Part shown: positions 27,213 through 36,297 of the stretch, piece by piece
Position numbering within the stretch: the stretch's first letter is position 1
Layout: each line of letters opens with the position of its first letter
Assembly (NCBI RefSeq): GCF_003012795.1
Contig: NZ_PXYH01000022.1
Location: 1 to 64,000, forward strand
Reading direction: 5' to 3'
DNA length: 64,000 bases
Origin: Zobellella taiwanensis
Lineage (GTDB): Bacteria > Pseudomonadota > Gammaproteobacteria > Enterobacterales > Aeromonadaceae
Program-made: the position numbers and the translations under genes
Notes under the pieces: model-generated
Databases searched by the model: none
What the model saw: the letters and a program-made list of their open reading frames with translations, nothing else
What the model was told of the DNA's origin: nothing

Positions 27213-27995
27213 TCAGGCAACGCCGTGGCTTTTCAGCCAGCCCAGGCCCGCCTCGGTGGTGGTGGCCGGCTTGTACTCGGCGCCCACCCAACCCTGGTAG
27301 CCCACCTTGTCCAGGAAGGCGAAGATGTTGTGGTAGTTCAGCTCGCCGGTGCCCGGCTCATGGCGGCCCGGGTTATCGGCCAGCTGGATATGGTTGATGA
27401 TGCTCAGGTTTTTCTCGATGGTCGGGATGATGTCCCCTTCCATGATCTGCATGTGGTAAATGTCGTACTGGAACGCCAGGTTGTCGGAACCCACCTTCTC
27501 GATGATGTCCAGCGCCTGCTTGCTGTTGTTCAGGAAAAAGCCCGGAATGTCGCGGGTGTTGATCGCCTCGGCAATCAGCTTGATGCCGGCTTCCTTCAGC
27601 TTCTCGGCGGCGTACTTGAGGTTGGCGACAAAGGTGGCCTCGGCCTGTTCGGCGGACACGCCGGCGGGCGGGATGCCGGCCAGGCAGTTGACCTGCTTGT
27701 TGCCCAGCACCCTGGCGTAGGCGATGGCCTGGTCCACGCCGGCCTTGAACTCTTCAACCCGGCTCGGATCGACGGCAATGCCGCGGCTGCCCGCGGCCCA
27801 ATCGCCGGCCGGCAGATTGAACAGCACCTGCTCCAGGCCGTTCTGGTCCAGCCTGGCCTTGATGACCTCGGCCGGATAGTCGTAGGGGAACAGGTATTCC
27901 ACGCCCTTGAAACCGGCCTTGGCGGCGGCGTCGAAGCGGTCCAGGAAGTCGACCTCGGTAAACAGCATCGACAGGTTGGCGGCTAATTTCGGCAT
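27213..27995 (-). CDS. hyi: Hydroxypyruvate isomerase
   Basis: A 260-residue TIM-barrel enzyme of the xylose-isomerase-like superfamily that interconverts hydroxypyruvate and tartronate semialdehyde. Typical segments are AANLSMLFTEVDFLDRF, GFKGVEYLFPYDY, EAINTRDIPGFFLN (metal-binding Glu), QYDIYHMQIMEGD and HIQLADNPGRHEPGTGE. Preceded by GGACAT. It lies 66 bp after gcl across a very strong hairpin and 62 bp before garR. Confidence 0.95.
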   Translation of the reverse strand: MPKLAANLSMLFTEVDFLDRFDAAAKAGFKGVEYLFPYDYPAEVIKARLDQNGLEQVLFNLPAGDWAAGSRGIAVDPSRVEEFKAGVDQAIAYARVLGNKQVNCLAGIPPAGVSAEQAEATFVANLKYAAEKLKEAGIKLIAEAINTRDIPGFFLNNSKQALDIIEKVGSDNLAFQYDIYHMQIMEGDIIPTIEKNLSIINHIQLADNPGRHEPGTGELNYHNIFAFLDKVGYQGWVGAEYKPATTTEAGLGWLKSHGVA

Positions 27996-28028
27996 TGCGA
28001 TGTCCTTATGTTCTTGGGGGCAAGTTCA

Positions 28029-28059
28029 GTATGGGCCCGGCCCCGGGCCGGGCCCATAC
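28029..28059. repeat. 31-bp perfect GC-rich inverted repeat between gcl and hyi
   Basis: GTATGGGCCCGGCCC (28029-28043) and its exact complement (28045-28059) surround a single C. It begins 2 bp after the gcl stop codon on the minus strand and has no T-run. It may stabilise the gcl mRNA 3' end or dampen hyi expression. Confidence 0.9.
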
Positions 28060-28061
28060 CG

Positions 28062-29837
<1,776 letters not shown>

Positions 29838-30257
29838 GGTTTGTATCCATTCATCTGAGGTGCCCTCGGCACCATTGTTGTTGTCCGTGGTGACTGGTGC
29901 GTATCGGGGTCTGGTGAGGACGCTTAACAACTACGCAACCCATACCCTGATGATACGAAAAAAAATGTGACGATCAACATATTTTGGAAATGATTTTTAT
30001 AATGTGGAAATGAAGGTCTTTTTCTGGGAGGGGGTGGAAAGGTTTTTTTAATGGTTAGGTGATTGTTTATCAGTATTTTTTTGTTGATTTCCAAAGGCGA
30101 TGGACAGCATGCCAGGTTTGCATTTTTTTATGGAAGAGGATTTCAGTTTTATGATTGGAGGCGGCCGAAACGGGATGCGGCGAAGAGGTTACACTACATT
30201 AACAAAGAGAGGGTGCGAAGCTTTTTGTGTTCATTTTTGTATTTTTATTTGTGATCA
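29838..30257. promoter_or_regulatory. AT-rich control region upstream of gcl
   Basis: No credible gene. The stretch 29940-30255 is strikingly AT-rich for this genome. TGGAAATGA occurs twice as a direct repeat (29985-29993 and 30005-30013, 20-bp phase), and the inverted core ATTTCCA lies at 30087-30093, suggesting a two- or three-site operator for a gcl regulator. Promoter hexamers were not assigned. Confidence 0.45.
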
Positions 30258-30282
30258 ATGTGTGTGGGCCAGCCACACACAT
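30258..30282. terminator. Hairpin after nrdJb, possible terminator
   Basis: ATGTGTGTGG (30258-30267) pairs perfectly with CCACACACAT (30273-30282) around GCCAG, 8 bp beyond the nrdJb stop. No clean T-run follows on either strand, so termination efficiency is doubtful. Confidence 0.5.
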
Positions 30283-30290
30283 CATCCCCG

Positions 30291-30965
30291 TCAACCGCAT
30301 TTGGACTCGCCGCAGTTGAGGCAGGTCAGGCAGCCGTCGAGCAGAATGGCGGCCCGGGTCAGGCACTTCCGGCACAGCTGGGCATCGGCCGGAAACTGGC
30401 CCGGTTCCCGGGGCGCGGCGTCCGCCTGCCTGGCCTCGTACTGGGCGCGCTTCTCGTCCAGTATTGCCTGCTGGTGCGGATCCAGGCCGGGTGGGCTGAT
30501 CATGCCGATCATCCGCAGGTGGTGCTCGATGGCGTCGCCGATTTCCGCCACCAGGGAGGGCATGAAGCGGCCTCCGGGCTTGAAATAGCCGCCCTGGGGG
30601 TCGAACACGGCACGCAGCTCCTCCACGATGAAGGTGATGTCGCCGCCCTTGCGAAAGACCGCCGACATCAGCAGGGTCAGCGCCACCACCCACTGGTAGT
30701 GCTCCATGTTCTTGGAGTTGATGAAAATTTCGTAGGGCCGCCGGATCTGGTGCTCGGTGCCTTCGTTGAGCACCATGTCGTTGATGGTGACATAAAGGGC
30801 ATGCTCCGACAGGGGCGTCTTGATTTTGTAGGTGGAGCCGAGCAGGACCTCGGGCCGTTTTACCGCCTCGTGCATCTGCACTATGGGCGGCCGGGCTTCC
30901 TGCTGGGGTGGGGTGTCCTGGTCGAGCACCCGGTAGCCGACAATCTTCTTGCTGATTTTTTTCAT
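30291..30965 (-). CDS. nrdJb: Class II ribonucleotide reductase, C-terminal subunit NrdJb
   Basis: This 224-residue protein corresponds to the C-terminal part of vitamin B12-dependent ribonucleotide reductase, split off as in Pseudomonas NrdJa/NrdJb. The body is LLGSTYKIKTPLSEHALYVT through AVFRKGGDITFIVEELRAVF. The tail has CRKC, then CLTCLNC and CGESKCG: a zinc-finger-like cluster plus the C-terminal cysteine pair that re-reduces the active site. AAGG precedes the ATG, which lies 9 bp after the nrdJa stop. It should act with NrdJa in the cytoplasm. Confidence 0.92.
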   Translation of the reverse strand: MKKISKKIVGYRVLDQDTPPQQEARPPIVQMHEAVKRPEVLLGSTYKIKTPLSEHALYVTINDMVLNEGTEHQIRRPYEIFINSKNMEHYQWVVALTLLMSAVFRKGGDITFIVEELRAVFDPQGGYFKPGGRFMPSLVAEIGDAIEHHLRMIGMISPPGLDPHQQAILDEKRAQYEARQADAAPREPGQFPADAQLCRKCLTRAAILLDGCLTCLNCGESKCG

Positions 30966-30974
30966 GGGATACCT

Positions 30975-33116
30975 TCAGAATTTGCCGTAATACCCTTCCT
31001 TGAGGGCGTCGTAGAGATTGGCGGCAGTATGCCGTTCGCCGTCGTATTCCACCTCTTCGTTGCCGCTGAGTTCGACCGTGCTGCCGTCTTCCAGGGTGAA
31101 CTGGTAACGGGTGGCGGCCAGATCCTGTTCCTTCACCAGCACCCCCTGGAAGGCGGCGGGGTTGAAGCGGAAGGTGGTACAGCCTTTCAGGCCCTGCCGG
31201 TAGGCATAGAGATAAATGTCCTTGAACTGCTCGAACGGATAGTCGGCGGGCACATTGGCGGTTTTGGAGATGGACGAATCTATCCAGCGCTGGGCGGCGG
31301 CCTGCATATCCACATGCTGGCGGGGCGTAATGTCGCCGGCGGTCACAAAATAGTCGGGCAGGGTCTGGGCGGGGTCCGTGCTGTCGGGCAGGGCTCCGGG
31401 GTTGACCAGATGGCGGTAGGCCAGCAGTTCGAAGGAAAAGACGTCCACCTTTTCCTTGGTCTTGCGCCCGGCGCGGATAATGTTGCGGCTGTAGTGGTGG
31501 GCGAAGCTCGGCTCTATGCCGTTGCTGGCGTTGTTGGCCAGGGACAGGGAAATGGTGCCGGTTGGCGCTATCGATGAATGGTGGGTAAAACGCGCGCCGA
31601 CCTCCGCCAGCCCGGCCACCAGCTCCGGCTCTATGTGGGCCAACTGCTGCATATAGCGGCTGTAACGGGCGTGCAGTATCCGTCCGGGTACCCGGTCGCC
31701 GGGCCGGTAACCGTCATCCAGCAATTCGGGGCGCAGGCGCAGCAGCTCCGGAGTCAGTTCGAATTCCTGCAGCAGCACCGGCGCAGGCCCCTTTTCCCGG
31801 GCCAGCTCCAGGCCGGTTTTCCAGCCGGTGACGGCCAGCTCGCGGGTCACCCGTTCGGTAAAGGCGACCGCCTCGGGCGAGCCGTAACGCAGCCCCAGCA
31901 GGGTCAGGGCCGAGCCCAGGCCCAGGTAGCCCATGCCATGGCGGCGTTTGCCGGTGATCTCGGCCTGCTGGGCCGCCAGCGGCAAGCCGTTGATCTCCAC
32001 CACGTTGTCCAGCATGCGGGTGAAAATGGCGACCACCTGCCGGTAGCGATCCCAGTCGAACTCGGCCTCGGGGCCGAAAGGGCGGAGCACGAAGCGGGTC
32101 AGGTTGATGGAGCCCAGCAGGCAGCTGCCGTAGGGCGGCAGCGGCTGCTCGCCGCAAGGGTTGGTGGCGCGGATGGTCTCGCAGAACCAGTTGTTGTTCA
32201 GCTCGTTCACCCGGTCGATCAGGATGAAGCCCGGCTCGGCGAAGTCGTAGGTAGAACTCATGATCAGGTTCCACAGCTTGCGGGCCCGGATCACCCCGTA
32301 CACCCGGTGGGCTACCCTGTGCTGCTCATCGAGCAGGTAGTCCTGCTTGAGGTGCCAGTCCTTCCAGAGGATTTGGGCCGGGTCGTGGATGTCGAGCCGG
32401 TCGCGCTCAATCTCGGCGGCGGTGGCCGGAAACACCAGCGGCCAGTCGGCGTCCTGCTCCACCGCCGCCATAAAATCGCGGCTGATCAGCAACGACAGGT
32501 TGAACTGGCGCAGGCGGCCGTCCTCCCGCTTGGCCCGGATAAAGTCGACCACATCCGGATGACTGATGTCGAAGGTTGCCATTTGTGCACCGCGGCGCCC
32601 GCCCGCCGAAGACACGGTGAAGCACATGCGATCATAAATATCCATGAACGACAAGGGACCCGAGGTGTAGGCGCCGGCGCCGGAGACGAAGGCATTGCGC
32701 GGGCGCAGGGTAGAAAACTCGTAGCCGATACCGCAACCGGCCTTAAGGGTCAGCCCGGCTTCGTGCACCTTGCGCAGAATATCGTCCATTGAGTCCTGAA
32801 TGGTGCCCGACACAGTGCAATTGATGGTGGAGGTGGCCGGCTTGTGGGCCAGGGCGCCGGCGTTGGAAATGATGCGCCCGGCAGGGATGGCGCCCTGTTC
32901 CAGCGCCCAGCGGAACTGCTTGTACCAGGTTTTGCGCAGGGCCGGCGTGGCTTCCGCCTCCGCCAGGGCCCGCGCTACCCTGTCGTAGGTGGCCGGCAAA
33001 TCCTCGTCCACCGCGTCGCCGCGACCGTTCTTGAGCCGGTATTTGGCGTCCCAGATATCGAGGGAAGCGGGCTGGAAAGGGATGGCCTGGATATCCTGGA
33101 GAGTGCTGGCATTCAT
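30975..33116 (-). CDS. nrdJa: Adenosylcobalamin-dependent ribonucleotide reductase, catalytic subunit NrdJa
   Basis: This 713-residue catalytic part of class II reductase makes deoxyribonucleotides with adenosylcobalamin as radical source, so it is oxygen-independent. The thiyl-radical Cys is in the finger loop NPCGEQ. The redox pair is the Cys of STINCTVSGTIQDSMDDIL and the Cys 11 residues after the radical Cys (PPYGSCLLGSINL). SGAGAYTSGPLSFMDIYDRM and APTGTISLSLANNASNGIEP are family motifs. It ends before the C-terminal domain, which NrdJb supplies. No cobalamin riboswitch was found upstream. Confidence 0.95.
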   Translation of the reverse strand: MNASTLQDIQAIPFQPASLDIWDAKYRLKNGRGDAVDEDLPATYDRVARALAEAEATPALRKTWYKQFRWALEQGAIPAGRIISNAGALAHKPATSTINCTVSGTIQDSMDDILRKVHEAGLTLKAGCGIGYEFSTLRPRNAFVSGAGAYTSGPLSFMDIYDRMCFTVSSAGGRRGAQMATFDISHPDVVDFIRAKREDGRLRQFNLSLLISRDFMAAVEQDADWPLVFPATAAEIERDRLDIHDPAQILWKDWHLKQDYLLDEQHRVAHRVYGVIRARKLWNLIMSSTYDFAEPGFILIDRVNELNNNWFCETIRATNPCGEQPLPPYGSCLLGSINLTRFVLRPFGPEAEFDWDRYRQVVAIFTRMLDNVVEINGLPLAAQQAEITGKRRHGMGYLGLGSALTLLGLRYGSPEAVAFTERVTRELAVTGWKTGLELAREKGPAPVLLQEFELTPELLRLRPELLDDGYRPGDRVPGRILHARYSRYMQQLAHIEPELVAGLAEVGARFTHHSSIAPTGTISLSLANNASNGIEPSFAHHYSRNIIRAGRKTKEKVDVFSFELLAYRHLVNPGALPDSTDPAQTLPDYFVTAGDITPRQHVDMQAAAQRWIDSSISKTANVPADYPFEQFKDIYLYAYRQGLKGCTTFRFNPAAFQGVLVKEQDLAATRYQFTLEDGSTVELSGNEEVEYDGERHTAANLYDALKEGYYGKF

Positions 33117-33194
33117 GGGGCTAGGGATCCGTCATGCTGAATTCATATTGCTTCAGTATGGTCCGCTTCGGCCCGGCGGATCCTGTCGGTGATC

Positions 33195-33219
33195 AAAGAT
33201 ATATTTTATATGTATCTTT
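33195..33219. promoter_or_regulatory. Imperfect palindrome in the nrdJa/phasin intergenic region
   Basis: AAAGATATA (33195-33203) and TGTATCTTT (33211-33219) match as an inverted repeat at 8 of 9 positions, 79 bp before nrdJa. AT-rich; a regulator site for nrdJ is plausible but unassigned. Confidence 0.4.
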
Positions 33220-33249
33220 TGTCGCTGCCGGCGCTCCCCGTGCCGGCTA

Positions 33250-33302
33250 TTTTGCGCTGCACAAAAAAGAGCTTGTAAAAGATTTTTGTGCGGTGCAATA
33301 AT
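33250..33302 (+). promoter_or_regulatory. Phasin promoter with paired PhaR-like operators
   Basis: TTTTGCGCTGCACAAAAA (33250-33267) and TTTTTGTGCGGTGCAATA (33283-33300) are inverted copies of one TGC/GCA-rich site (15 of 18 positions agree). TTGTAA (33273-33278) and AATAAT (33297-33302) form a plausible sigma70 promoter with an 18-bp spacer, so the second site lies between -35 and -10. TGC-rich sites are the known PhaR recognition type. Confidence 0.6.
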
Positions 33303-33389
33303 GACCTTGCGCGCCGAACAAGCCTGAGTGGTAAAAGACTTTGCTGGCGTGCCGGGCAATAGCCCCCCATTCATCAGGAGACGCCAACC

Positions 33390-34016
33390 ATGTCATTGTT
33401 TGATATCGCAACCTTGCAAAAAGCCCAGCAGGCCAACCTGGCCCTGGTACAAAATCTGAGTGGCAACCTGTTTGCCGGCGCCGAAAAACTGGGCCAGCTG
33501 CACTACAAGGCGCTGACCGACCTGGCCGCCGCCCAGTTCGATTATGCCGGCAAGCTGCTGGCCGTACGCGAACCCAAGGCCCTGCTTGAGCTGAACGCCG
33601 CCACCTGCAGCCCCTCTGCCCTGCTCGATCGCCAACTGGCCTTCAACCGTGACCTGCTGGCCCTGGCCACAGAAACCCAGCAGCAGCTGGCGCACTACGG
33701 CGAGCAACAAGTGGCCACCGGCAACCGCCAGGTGGACGAATGGGTCGAGCAGTTCGCCAGCCGGGCCCCGGCGGGTGCCGAACCTGCGGTCTCTGCCCTG
33801 AAAACAGCGGTCAGCAACGCCAACGACGCTTATGAAAGCGCCCAGAAGGCCGCCAAGGACGCCGCCGACATCGCCGACAAGGCCATCAGGCAGGCGACCG
33901 ACAGCTCCGAAAAAGCCGCCCGGCAGGTTGCCGAAGCCGCCGAAAAAAGCCTGACCGCCGCCAGTGCCGGCACCGCCGGCAAGAACCCCCGCGCCTCTTC
34001 CACCAAGGCCGGCTGA
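33390..34016 (+). CDS. Phasin family protein (PHB granule coat)
   Basis: A 208-residue, Ala/Gln/Lys-rich helical protein. The N-terminal two-thirds (ATLQKAQQANLALVQNLSGN, then LLAVREPKALLEL) fit the phasin_2 family that coats polyhydroxybutyrate granules. The C-terminal 60 residues are a PhaF-like Ala-Lys helix (AYESAQKAAKDAADIADKAI). AGGAG lies 9 nt before the ATG. Expected control by PhaR, encoded about 0.7 kb downstream on the other strand, through the sites in its promoter. No PHA synthase is in the window. Confidence 0.9.
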   Translation: MSLFDIATLQKAQQANLALVQNLSGNLFAGAEKLGQLHYKALTDLAAAQFDYAGKLLAVREPKALLELNAATCSPSALLDRQLAFNRDLLALATETQQQLAHYGEQQVATGNRQVDEWVEQFASRAPAGAEPAVSALKTAVSNANDAYESAQKAAKDAADIADKAIRQATDSSEKAARQVAEAAEKSLTAASAGTAGKNPRASSTKAG

Positions 34017-34048
34017 TTTTCTTCGAACACAGCTGTTATCTCGTTTGG

Positions 34049-34079
34049 GCGACAGGGCAACTTCCCTGTCGCTTTTTTT
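34049..34079 (+). terminator. Terminator after the phasin gene
   Basis: GCGACAGGG (34049-34057) pairs with CCCTGTCGC (34064-34072) and is followed by seven T. Confidence 0.95.
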
Positions 34080-34235
34080 ATGTGTCCAGGAGGATGCCGG
34101 TTTCCACCAGGCCGGCAAGCTGCAGTCCGCTTGCCGTCGCCCTGGAGTCGCTGCCCCGGCTCACAACGCTGAAGCCGGCGTGGGCTTCTGCTATTATCCG
34201 TCGGCTTTATTTCTTACCGAACACGGGACATCGAG

Positions 34236-34718
34236 ATGCAAATCGCGGACAACACTGTAGTGCAATTGCATTACACCCTGAAAGACGAGCAGGGCCAGGT
34301 ACTGGAAAGCAACGAAGGCCGCTCGCCCCTGGCCTATCTGCACGGCCACAACAACATGATGCCGGGCGTGGAACAGGCGCTGGCGGGCAAGGCCGAGGGC
34401 GATCGGTTCAGCGTAACCCTGGCTCCGGCAGAAACCTATGGCGAACGCCAGGAAGGTATGATCCAGCGGATCCCGGTCAAGCATCTGGAAGGCGCCAAGC
34501 GCTGGCAGCCGGGTATGGTGGCCGTGGTGCAGACCGATAAGGGCCATCGCCAGGTAACAGTGGTAAAAGTCGGCAAGTTCATGGCTGAGGTGGATTTCAA
34601 CCATCCCCTGGCCGGCCTGACCCTGACCTTCGAACTCGGCGTGGCATCGGTGCGGGCCGCCACCGAAGAGGAAATCGCTCATGGCCATGCCCATGGCGAG
34701 GGCGGCCACCACCACTGA
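34236..34718 (+). CDS. slyD: FKBP-type peptidyl-prolyl isomerase, SlyD-like
   Basis: A 160-residue SlyD-type prolyl isomerase and chaperone. The FKBP domain (VVQLHYTLKDEQGQVLESNE) is interrupted by the insert-in-flap chaperone domain (about residues 70-125), then resumes with VDFNHPLAGLTLTFELGV. The C-terminal tail is short but His-rich (HGHAHGEGGHHH), suited to Ni or Zn binding; E. coli SlyD has a much longer tail. Could equally be named fkpB/slyD-like. Independent transcription is likely because a terminator precedes it. Confidence 0.88.
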   Translation: MQIADNTVVQLHYTLKDEQGQVLESNEGRSPLAYLHGHNNMMPGVEQALAGKAEGDRFSVTLAPAETYGERQEGMIQRIPVKHLEGAKRWQPGMVAVVQTDKGHRQVTVVKVGKFMAEVDFNHPLAGLTLTFELGVASVRAATEEEIAHGHAHGEGGHHH

Positions 34719-34751
34719 GCATTCGGGCGCCTTACGCCAAGGCGGCGGGGA

Positions 34752-35270
34752 TCAGTCCTCGCCGTCTTTTTTTTGCTCCTGTTCATCCGGGGCGGGGAAG
34801 CCGCCGAACAGGCCGAACATGTTTTGGGTATTAAGGTAAAGCTGGCGGGACTGTTCCACATACTGGCGCATCAGTTCCTGCATCATGGGCACCTGGCCCT
34901 GCATGAACTGGGACCAGGCCTGGGAGGACTGCATGCCGGCCTGGGTCTGGATATCGAGCATCGACTGGATACTCTCTTCCAGGTAGCTGCCGAGCACGCC
35001 CTGGAAGGGGCCGTAGAAGCGGATGATGTTTTTCAGCATATCGCTGGAAAAGATGGGATCGCCGTCGCTTTCGGCTTCCTGGATGATCTGCAGCAGTATG
35101 CTGCGGGTCAGATCTTCGCCGGTTTTGGCGTCGACCACCTGAAAGGACTCTTCCTCCTGCACCAGGCGGCGGATGTCGGCCAGGGTGACATGGCTGCTGG
35201 TGTGGCTGTCGTACAGGCGCCGGTTGGGATACTTTTTGATAATGCGGACATTATCCTGCGGTTTGGACAT
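34752..35270 (-). CDS. phaR: Polyhydroxyalkanoate synthesis repressor PhaR
   Basis: A 172-residue regulator. The DNA-binding PHB/PHA accumulation regulator domain is at the N-terminus (IIKKYPNRRLYDSHTSSHVT, LADIRRLVQEEESFQVVDAK), followed by two PHB_acc repeats. PhaR binds both PHB and DNA and releases phasin promoters when granules form. The start at 35270 is chosen since the family begins there (MSKPQDNVRIIKKYP). The TGC/GCA-rich inverted sites in front of the phasin gene are its likely targets. Confidence 0.95.
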   Translation of the reverse strand: MSKPQDNVRIIKKYPNRRLYDSHTSSHVTLADIRRLVQEEESFQVVDAKTGEDLTRSILLQIIQEAESDGDPIFSSDMLKNIIRFYGPFQGVLGSYLEESIQSMLDIQTQAGMQSSQAWSQFMQGQVPMMQELMRQYVEQSRQLYLNTQNMFGLFGGFPAPDEQEQKKDGED

Positions 35271-35347
35271 GCGGCCTCGGCGGAAAGCGGGCAAAGAGTG
35301 GGGGCAGTGTATCCCAATCGGGGGCACCGCTCAATTTGGCGGCAGCG

Positions 35348-35959
35348 TCAGCCGAGCCGTGCCAGCAACGCCAGCTGGGCCAGCAGCACTACCGACTTGA
35401 GCCCCAGCTTGCGGAAAATCTTGGCCCTGTGGGTTTCCACCGTGCGCACGCTGAGCTCCAGCCGGGCCGCAATGTCGGCGGCGGTCAGTCCGTCTGCCAG
35501 GTGGTCGGCGATTTCCCGCTCCCGGCGGGACAGGCTGGTCATCACCTGCTGGGCGTGACGGATGCGCCGCTTCAGTGCCTGCTGGCGTTCGGCGTGGTGC
35601 AGGGCCTTTTTTACCTCGGCGATCAGCAACTCGCTGCTCAGGGGTTTTTCAATCAGGGTAAAGGCGCCCTGCTGCATCACCCGGACCGTCACGGCCACAT
35701 CCGCGTTCCCGGTATAGACGATGACCGGCATGTCAATATGCCGTTGCCGCATGATGTTCTGCAGTTCCAGGCCGCTGATGGTGGGCATGCGCAGATCCAG
35801 GATCAGGCAGGCGGCCTCGCCGTGGGGCTGGCTGGCGAGAAAGTCCTCGGCGCAGGCAAAGGTCAGCACCCGAAAACCTGCCGAGGTAAAAACTTGTTCC
35901 AGCAGGTGCCTGAGCACGTCGTCATCGTCAACGACATAGACCGTCTGGTGAGGCGTCAT
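35348..35959 (-). CDS. FixJ-type response regulator
   Basis: This 203-residue two-domain regulator has a receiver domain with the acidic pair and phospho-Asp (YVVDDDDVLR; LILDLRMPTISGLEL) and the conserved Thr/Lys (VYTGNAD; LIEKPLSSELL). A LuxR-type HTH follows (LSRREREIADHLADGLTAAD; SVRTVETHRAKIFRKLGLKS). The start at 35959 has GGGGA 8 nt upstream. No histidine kinase is adjacent, so it is an orphan here; the divergent gene is a diguanylate cyclase. Confidence 0.9.
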   Translation of the reverse strand: MTPHQTVYVVDDDDVLRHLLEQVFTSAGFRVLTFACAEDFLASQPHGEAACLILDLRMPTISGLELQNIMRQRHIDMPVIVYTGNADVAVTVRVMQQGAFTLIEKPLSSELLIAEVKKALHHAERQQALKRRIRHAQQVMTSLSRREREIADHLADGLTAADIAARLELSVRTVETHRAKIFRKLGLKSVVLLAQLALLARLG

Positions 35960-36297
35960 GCCGGCTTTCCCCAATGCGTGTTGGCTGTCATTATCAGAAT
36001 AGTATTGTCACATCATGGCAACGACCAACCATTCTATTACAACAGCCGGAAATGGCTCCAATTCTATTGCCACCAAAATAGTAATAAAAATGGCGAAACA
36101 GGATGGAAGTAAGTGTAAATACTTATCCTTATACATTTAAAAGCGTATATGCCTTTTCCGGGGGCTGCTATAAAATCCTTCCCGAAGCCCAATGATAATT
36201 AAAGCCAGGTGCCGGCCATAAAATAAAAATGTCGCCGCCTTTTTTGTTCGGGGTTTAATCCCGGATACCTTTCCGGGAAAACGAATGGATATCGATC
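35960..36297. promoter_or_regulatory. Divergent AT-rich intergenic region
   Basis: No gene seen. The part 36040-36250 is AT-rich. GCTATAAAAT near 36167-36176 could be a -10 region for the diguanylate cyclase. GTAAGT-N6-ACTTAT (36109-36126) is an imperfect dyad. CCCGG/CCGGG at 36261-36277 can form a small hairpin just before the cyclase start. Confidence 0.35.

Noticed and set aside
33117-33389. Cobalamin riboswitch upstream of nrdJa
   Set aside because: No B12-box or conserved core was found, and the gap is short and AT-rich.
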